From contig NZ_QWEZ01000002.1 of assembly GCF_003864255.1 (NCBI RefSeq), positions 1,240,001 through 1,304,000 of the forward strand: a stretch of DNA of 64,000 nt, given 5' to 3'. Positions 58,792 to 64,000 of the stretch are shown here, piece by piece (positions within the stretch are counted from its first letter, which is position 1; each line of letters starts with the position of its first letter). The notes under the pieces are model-generated. The model was not told where the DNA came from. It saw nothing but the letters and a program-made list of their open reading frames with translations, and ran no database searches. Source of the DNA: Aestuariirhabdus litorea (lineage in GTDB: Bacteria; Pseudomonadota; Gammaproteobacteria; Pseudomonadales; Aestuariirhabdaceae). A program made the translations under genes and the position numbers.

Positions 58792-58880
58792 ATTTTTGAC
58801 CCTCATCTTAGGTCTGTAAAGAGCTTTGGATCGAGTCGATCAGTAAGTGTTTGTGAAAGGGTCTGCCACTACCAGGGCGG

Positions 58881-58910
58881 TTGACCTTGAAGGGATTGAA
58901 GGTCTATAAT
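58881..58910 (+). promoter_or_regulatory. Strong sigma-70 promoter of tRNA-fMet / nusA operon
   Basis: TTGACC, an 18-base spacer, TATAAT, then a GC-rich discriminator CCCGATCCGCG, the kind found at stringently controlled stable-RNA promoters. It lies 18 bp before the tRNA. Confidence 0.85.
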
Positions 58911-58927
58911 CCCGATCCGCGAATAGG

Positions 58928-59004
<77 letters not shown>

Positions 59005-59012
59005 ACTTTTTT

Positions 59013-59037
59013 AAAAAGCCCCTATTCAGGGGCTTTT
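59013..59037 (+). terminator. Terminator-like hairpin after tRNA-fMet
   Basis: AAAAAGCCCC-TATTCA-GGGGCTTTTT, 8 bp after the tRNA CCA end. It would allow excess tRNA relative to the downstream mRNA; read-through feeds rimP-nusA-infB. Confidence 0.85.
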
Positions 59038-59154
59038 TGTTAGCTTTTAAGAGCGCCGGCGGAGATTGTTCTGATCGGCATTTTGGGATGGGCTTTATGC
59101 CCATTTTTTGTTGCTGCTGTTTTTAGTCGTCATTACGCGCGGGAGGTTGCTGCC

Positions 59155-59610
59155 GTGGCAAGCAAGCTGGAAATCCTTGAGGGGCTGGTGAAGCCGGTTG
59201 CTGAAGGGCTGGGGCTCGAGTTCTGGGGGGTAGAGTATGTCTCCCAGGGGCGACACACCCTGTTGCGAGTTTACATTGATTCCCCCGAGGGGGTTACGCT
59301 GGACCATTGCGAAGCGGTCAGTCGCCAGGTCAGTGCCGTGCTGGATGTGGAAGACCCCATTGCCGGTGAGTACACCCTCGAGGTGTCTTCGCCCGGTATG
59401 GATCGTCCGCTGTTTACGATCGCGCAGTTTGAAGTTTATTCAGGGCATGCGGTTAGCCTGCGCTTGCGCGTGCCCTTCGATGGACGCCGTAAATACAAAG
59501 GTGTCATCAAGGCTGTGGAGGGGGATGAGGTGGTGCTTCAGGTGGAGGACCATGAGTACCTGTTTCCAATCGATTCCATTGAAAAGGCGAACATTGTTCC
59601 CCGGTTTTAA
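59155..59610 (+). CDS. rimP: Ribosome maturation factor RimP
   Basis: A 151-residue 30S assembly factor. The N-terminal domain has LEILEGLVKPVAEGLGLEFW-GVEY, RVYIDSPEGVTLDHCEAVSR and VLDVEDPIAGEYTLEVSSPG-MDRPL (the family signature). The C-terminal SH3-like domain is VSLRLRVPFDGRRKYKGVIK. The start is GTG 59155, preceded by GGGAGG at 8 bases; the frame is open upstream into the tRNA leader without homology. It is the first protein gene of the nusA operon. Confidence 0.96.
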   Translation: MASKLEILEGLVKPVAEGLGLEFWGVEYVSQGRHTLLRVYIDSPEGVTLDHCEAVSRQVSAVLDVEDPIAGEYTLEVSSPGMDRPLFTIAQFEVYSGHAVSLRLRVPFDGRRKYKGVIKAVEGDEVVLQVEDHEYLFPIDSIEKANIVPRF

Positions 59611-59671
59611 TTTGTTGGCGTGACCCGGCTTTCATAGGGAAAAGCGGGCTCAAGCGTTAGGTGAGGCAAGC

Positions 59672-61174
59672 ATGAGTAAAGAGATTTTGCTGGTTGTTGA
59701 ATCGGTCTCCAACGAAAAAGGAGTACCGCAGGAAGTTATTTTTGAAGCGATGGAAAGTGCGCTGGCCACCGCGACCAAAAAGCGTTACGTCAACGAAACC
59801 GACGTGGATATCCGCGTTGTTATCGACCGCCACAGCGGAGACTATGAGTCTTTCCGTCGCTGGGAGGTGGTTGCTGATGAGGACTTCTCAATTCCTGGTG
59901 CCCAGCTCACGCTGGATGAAGCCAAGGAGAAGGATGAGAGCCTCGAAATTGGCAGTGTTTGGGAAGAGCAGGTTGAGTCGGTTGATTTTGGCCGTATCGC
60001 TGCCCAGACCGCCAAGCAGGTGATTGTACAAAAGGTTCGCGAGGCCGAGCGTGCCCAGGTCGTGGACGCGTATCGTGAGCGTGTCGGTGAATTGGTCAGC
60101 GGTACCGTTAAGAAAGTGAGTCGTGACAGCGTGATCATCGATCTTGGCAACAATGCCGAGGCCCTGATGCCTCGCGAACACATTATTCCCCGTGAAAGCT
60201 TTCGCGTGGGTACCCGTGTCCGCGCACTGCTGCTGGAGATTCGTGCCGAGCAGCGGGGTCCTTCGCTGATCCTGAGCCGCACCGCTCCGGAAATGCTGGT
60301 TGAGCTGTTCAAGATCGAAGTTCCGGAGATTGCCGAAGAGGTGATTGAGATTCGCGCGGCAGCGCGTGATCCGGGCTCGCGCGCCAAGATCGCGGTAAAG
60401 ACCAACGATGGTCGCATCGATCCTGTGGGTGCCTGTGTGGGCATGCGGGGCTCCCGCGTGCAGGCGGTATCCGGTGAACTGGGTAACGAGCGTGTCGACA
60501 TTATCCTGTGGGACGATAACCCCGCGCAGCTGGTTATTAATGCCATGTCACCGGCCGAGGTGGCCTCTATCGTGGTGGACGAAGAGTCCCACACCATGGA
60601 TGTGGCGGTAGCCGAGGACACCCTCGCGCAGGCGATTGGTCGCAGTGGCCAGAACGTCCGCCTGGCCAGTGAGCTGACCGGTTGGTCCCTCAACGTGATG
60701 ACCGAAGAGGAAGCGATTGCCAAGCAGAACAAGGAAGCCGACAGTATCGCCCACACCTTTATGGCGCAGCTCGATGTCGATGAAGATATCGCTATGGTGC
60801 TGATGGAGGAGGGATTCACCTCCATTGAAGAGGTCGCCTACGTTCCCCTGGAGGAGATGCTCGAGATCGAAGGCTTCGACGAGGAGATCGTCGAGGAGCT
60901 GCGTAAGCGCGCCAAGGATCGCTTGTTGACCCTGGCGATTGCCAGTGAGGAGAAGCTTGAGTCCAGCCAGCCGCAGGAAGACCTGCTGAACATGGATGGT
61001 ATGGAAAAGCATCTGGCGTTCCTGTTGGCCGCAGAGGGTATCTGCAGCATGGAGGACCTCGCCGAGCAGGCTGTGGATGACCTGCTGAAGATTGAAGGAA
61101 TGGATGAAGAGCGTGCCGGACAGTTGATTATGACAGCGCGTGCCCCCTGGTTCGAAGACAGTACTCAGGGTTAA
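59672..61174 (+). CDS. nusA: Transcription termination/antitermination factor NusA
   Basis: A 500-residue RNA polymerase-binding protein. It has an N-terminal domain ([20 protein letters not shown]), an S1 domain around 135-200 ([20 protein letters not shown]), KH1/KH2 domains ([38 protein letters not shown] with the GxxG loop), and two C-terminal acidic repeats ([40 protein letters not shown]) typical of gammaproteobacteria. It controls pausing, termination and rRNA antitermination. infB follows 25 bp later. Confidence 0.98.
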   Translation: MSKEILLVVESVSNEKGVPQEVIFEAMESALATATKKRYVNETDVDIRVVIDRHSGDYESFRRWEVVADEDFSIPGAQLTLDEAKEKDESLEIGSVWEEQVESVDFGRIAAQTAKQVIVQKVREAERAQVVDAYRERVGELVSGTVKKVSRDSVIIDLGNNAEALMPREHIIPRESFRVGTRVRALLLEIRAEQRGPSLILSRTAPEMLVELFKIEVPEIAEEVIEIRAAARDPGSRAKIAVKTNDGRIDPVGACVGMRGSRVQAVSGELGNERVDIILWDDNPAQLVINAMSPAEVASIVVDEESHTMDVAVAEDTLAQAIGRSGQNVRLASELTGWSLNVMTEEEAIAKQNKEADSIAHTFMAQLDVDEDIAMVLMEEGFTSIEEVAYVPLEEMLEIEGFDEEIVEELRKRAKDRLLTLAIASEEKLESSQPQEDLLNMDGMEKHLAFLLAAEGICSMEDLAEQAVDDLLKIEGMDEERAGQLIMTARAPWFEDSTQG

Positions 61175-61199
61175 GAACCGAATTAGAGGAGAACAGCGA

Positions 61200-63704
61200 A
61201 TGTCAGAAGTGACAGTAGACCAACTCGCACAGGTTGTCGGTACTCCGGTAGAACGTATGCTGGAACAGATGAAGGACGCAGGTCTTTCCCAAACTTCCGG
61301 TAACGATTTGATTACCGACGAAGAGAAACAGAAGCTATTGGCGTACCTTAAGCGCAGCCACGGTGAAGCCGATACCGAGGCCGAGCCCAGCAAGATTACC
61401 CTCAAGCGCAAGACCGTAAGCCAGCTGAAGGTAGGTGGTGGCGCCAAGGGCAAAACCGTTAATGTGGAGGTGCGCAAGAAGCGTACTTACGTAAAGCGCA
61501 ACATCGCCCCCGAGGTGGAGGTTGAGAAATCCCGTCGCGAGGAGGCTGTTCGCAAGGCTGACGAAGAGGATCGCAAGCTGCAGGAGGCTCGCCAGCGTCA
61601 GGAAACAGAGCGTCAGGCAGAAGAGGCTCGTAAGAAAGAGGAGTCTGAGCGTCGCGAGGCCGAGCGCCTGGAAGCGGAGCGCCAGGCCGCCGAGCTTCAG
61701 CGCAAGTCCATCGAGGACCAGCGCCGCGCAGAGCAGGATCGTGCGCGCCGTGAGGCTGAAGATGCGCGCCGTCAGGGCAATGAGCGTGGCCCTGGCCGTG
61801 GTAAGCGTTCCGCGGGTGGTCGTGCGACCCTGCACCGCAGCGAGAAAGCGCGTAAGGGCAGCGATCGCATGAGGGCAGGAAAGAACCACCGTCGTGGCAG
61901 TCAGCATGCCGAACACGCCTTTGAGAAGCCCACCGCACCGGTGGTGCGTGAAGTAGCCCTGCCGGAAACCATTACCGTGGCCGAGCTGGCCCAGCGCATG
62001 TCTGTGAAGGCGGCCGAGGTAATCAAGGCGATGTTTACCATGGGCTCCATGGTGACCATCAACCAGGTGATCGACCAGGAAACTGCGAGCATCGTGGTGG
62101 AGGAGATGGGTCACAAGGTGAAGCTGGTGAATGCCGACGCCATTGAGGAGGGTCTTGAAGATGATCATCAGGCCCACGAAGAGGGTGATGAGCAGTCCCG
62201 CGCCCCTGTGGTGACCGTTATGGGTCACGTAGACCACGGTAAGACCTCGCTGCTCGACCATATTCGTAAGGCCAAGGTGCAGGCCGGTGAGGCTGGTGGT
62301 ATTACCCAGCATATCGGTGCCTACCACGTAGAAACCGGCCACGGCATGATCACCTTCCTGGATACCCCCGGCCACGCAGCGTTTACCGCGATGCGTGCCC
62401 GTGGTGCCAAGGCCACCGATATCGTGGTGCTGGTGGTGGCGGCCGATGACGGCCTGATGCCGCAGACGGAAGAGGCGATTCAACACGCAAAGGCCGCCGG
62501 TGTGCCCATGGTGGTGGCCATGAACAAGATGGATAAAGAGCAGGCGGATCCCGATCGCCTCAAGAGTGAGTTGGCCGCCAAGGATGTACTGCCTGAGGAT
62601 TGGGGTGGTGATACCCCCTTCATTCCGGTATCGGCGCATACCGGGCTGGGTATCGATGACCTTCTCGACTCCATCCTGCTGCAGGCGGAGATCCTTGAGC
62701 TGAAGGCGGTACCTCAGGCGCCCGGCCGTGGTGTGGTGGTTGAGTCCCGTCTCGATAAGGGTCGCGGTCCAGTGGCTACCGTGCTGGTACAGAACGGTAC
62801 CCTGCGTGCCGGCGATAACGTGCTGGTGGGCCAGCAGTATGGTCGTGTACGGGCCATGCTTGACGAAAACGGTGCTCCCATCAAGGACGCCGGCCCCTCC
62901 ATCCCGGTCGAGATCCTGGGGCTGGACGGTACACCGGATGCGGGTGACGAGCTGCTGGTGGTGCGCGACGAGCGCAAGGCCCGTGAGATCGCCCTGTTCC
63001 GTCAGGGCAAGTTCCGCGAGGTGAAGCTGGCGCGTGCCCAGGCATCCAAGCTGGAGAACCTGTTCGACAATATGGGCGGCGATCGCAAGACCCTCAACGT
63101 GGTTCTTAAGACCGACGTACGGGGTTCCCTGGAGGCGCTTATTGGTGCCCTCAGTGACCTTGGCAACGACGAGGTCAGTGTGAAGGTGGTCTCCAGTGGT
63201 GTGGGTGGTATTACCGAAACCGATGCCAACCTGGCGCTGGCTTCCAACGCGGTGATCTTCGGCTTTAACGTTCGCGCCGACGCCAGTGCACGCCGTATCG
63301 TCGAGAGCGAAGATGTGGATATGCGCTACTACAGCGTTATCTACGACATCATCGATGATGTGAAAAAAGCCCTGACCGGTCTGCTGGGCTCCGAGCTGCG
63401 CGAAGAGATTGTCGGTATTGCCGAGGTGCGTGACGTATTCCGCTCACCCAAGCTGGGCGCCATTGCCGGCTGTATGGTGGTTGAGGGTACCGTTTACCGC
63501 AACGAGCGCATCCGTGTGCTGCGCGACAACGTGGTGGTGTTCGAGGGCGAGCTGGAGTCTCTGCGTCGCTTCAAGGATGACGTCAACGAAGTCCGTAACG
63601 GTGTCGAGTGTGGTATCGGTGTGAAGAGTTACAACGACGTACGCGTCGGTGACATGATCGAGGTCTTTAAAGGCGTCGAAGTCGCCCGTACCCTGGATAG
63701 CTGA
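61200..63704 (+). CDS. infB: Translation initiation factor IF-2
   Basis: An 834-residue GTPase that places initiator tRNA on the 30S subunit. The N-terminal domain ([20 protein letters not shown]) is followed by a long Arg/Glu/Ala-rich charged helix (about 100-250). The G domain has [18 protein letters not shown] (G1), [13 protein letters not shown] (G2), [17 protein letters not shown] (G3) and [20 protein letters not shown] (G4). The C-terminal domains bind fMet-tRNA ([20 protein letters not shown]). The start was placed at ATG 61200 after AGAGGAGAACAGCGA; the frame is open upstream into nusA. Internal starts producing IF-2 beta forms are possible but not resolved. The initiator tRNA gene is in the same operon. 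Confidence 0.98.
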   Translation: MSEVTVDQLAQVVGTPVERMLEQMKDAGLSQTSGNDLITDEEKQKLLAYLKRSHGEADTEAEPSKITLKRKTVSQLKVGGGAKGKTVNVEVRKKRTYVKRNIAPEVEVEKSRREEAVRKADEEDRKLQEARQRQETERQAEEARKKEESERREAERLEAERQAAELQRKSIEDQRRAEQDRARREAEDARRQGNERGPGRGKRSAGGRATLHRSEKARKGSDRMRAGKNHRRGSQHAEHAFEKPTAPVVREVALPETITVAELAQRMSVKAAEVIKAMFTMGSMVTINQVIDQETASIVVEEMGHKVKLVNADAIEEGLEDDHQAHEEGDEQSRAPVVTVMGHVDHGKTSLLDHIRKAKVQAGEAGGITQHIGAYHVETGHGMITFLDTPGHAAFTAMRARGAKATDIVVLVVAADDGLMPQTEEAIQHAKAAGVPMVVAMNKMDKEQADPDRLKSELAAKDVLPEDWGGDTPFIPVSAHTGLGIDDLLDSILLQAEILELKAVPQAPGRGVVVESRLDKGRGPVATVLVQNGTLRAGDNVLVGQQYGRVRAMLDENGAPIKDAGPSIPVEILGLDGTPDAGDELLVVRDERKAREIALFRQGKFREVKLARAQASKLENLFDNMGGDRKTLNVVLKTDVRGSLEALIGALSDLGNDEVSVKVVSSGVGGITETDANLALASNAVIFGFNVRADASARRIVESEDVDMRYYSVIYDIIDDVKKALTGLLGSELREEIVGIAEVRDVFRSPKLGAIAGCMVVEGTVYRNERIRVLRDNVVVFEGELESLRRFKDDVNEVRNGVECGIGVKSYNDVRVGDMIEVFKGVEVARTLDS

Positions 63705-63710
63705 TCGATA

Positions 63711-64000
63711 ATGGCCAAAGACTACAGTCGTACCCAGCGTGTCGCGGACCAGCTCCAGAAGGAGTTGGCCCGTGCCATCCAGCAGGAGATCAAGGACCCA
63801 CGCCTGGGCATGGTAACGGTGAGTGGCGTTGACGTCAGCCGGGACCTGGCCTATGCGCGGGTATATGTCACCTTTATGGGGGATGAGAGCCCCGAGGCAA
63901 TTGAGGAACAGCTCAAGGTACTCAACAGTGCCGCGGGTTTTCTCCGCTCACTGCTGGCGCGCGCCATTAAACTGCGTACCACTCCCCAGCTCAGTTTTCA
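63711..64000 (+). CDS. rbfA: 30S ribosome-binding factor RbfA, 3' end missing
   Basis: It starts 6 bp after infB with [20 protein letters not shown], then [36 protein letters not shown] and [16 protein letters not shown]. This is the family's KH-type core; about 96 residues are visible and the usual tail lies outside the window. RbfA helps mature the 16S rRNA 5' end and is needed at low temperature. It is the last visible gene of the metY-rimP-nusA-infB operon. Confidence 0.95.
   Translation, partial: MAKDYSRTQRVADQLQKELARAIQQEIKDPRLGMVTVSGVDVSRDLAYARVYVTFMGDESPEAIEEQLKVLNSAAGFLRSLLARAIKLRTTPQLSF

Overview
The window is a GC-rich (roughly 60 percent by eye) chromosomal segment of a gammaproteobacterium, most likely a marine or halophilic member of the Oceanospirillales/Pseudomonadales side of the class. 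The reasons are the order smpB / ratA-ratB / bamE / fur / recN / grpE-dnaK-dnaJ / dapB / carA-carB-greA / yhbY / rlmE-ftsH-folP-glmM-tpiA-secG-tRNA-Leu / tRNA-fMet-rimP-nusA-infB-rbfA, a Pseudomonas-like Fur, an FtsH with an NDMAKN-type start, and nadC/ampD/DUF1631/yajQ in the first part. The genus cannot be fixed from sequence reading alone. No phage, IS element, rRNA operon or CRISPR array is visible.

Positions 1-14.1 kb: the 3' part of an MscS channel gene, nadC, a membrane-anchored retropepsin-like protein, a DUF1631 protein, ampD, a chemoreceptor, a PAS histidine kinase, panE coupled to a response regulator with a dead GGDEF domain, yajQ, and ampG coupled to an alkyltransferase-like gene. 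AmpD and AmpG are both steps of peptidoglycan recycling. DUF1631, the degenerate GGDEF protein and YajQ suggest cyclic-di-GMP or surface signalling, but no active diguanylate cyclase is present.

Positions 14.1-34.4 kb, accessory in character: an exported alpha/beta hydrolase-mlaA-orphan substrate-binding-protein operon; a FabG-like reductase; fxsA; groES-groEL with a near-consensus sigma-32 promoter; a 48-bp tandem repeat; a periplasmic glutathione peroxidase; a tightly coupled operon of a SIMIBI-type P-loop protein, an atypical ABC exporter and an alpha/beta hydrolase; a divergent NarX/NarL-type two-component pair; a thioesterase and a thiolase; an exported ankyrin protein; an AI-2E permease; a probable decayed gene; cbpA-cbpM; and a pterin carbinolamine dehydratase.

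Positions 34.4-64 kb, core: ssrA (tmRNA, tag ANDENYALAA) with its 3' end and terminator duplicated 183 bp away, acetylpolyamine amidohydrolase, smpB, a sodium:neurotransmitter-type symporter, then the translation, chaperone, DNA-repair and envelope block listed above. Protein quality control is concentrated here: ssrA-smpB, DnaK/DnaJ/GrpE, GroESL, CbpA/CbpM and FtsH. grpE and groES carry sigma-32 promoters. The carA leader has a promoter-terminator arrangement resembling an attenuator. rbfA runs off the right edge.
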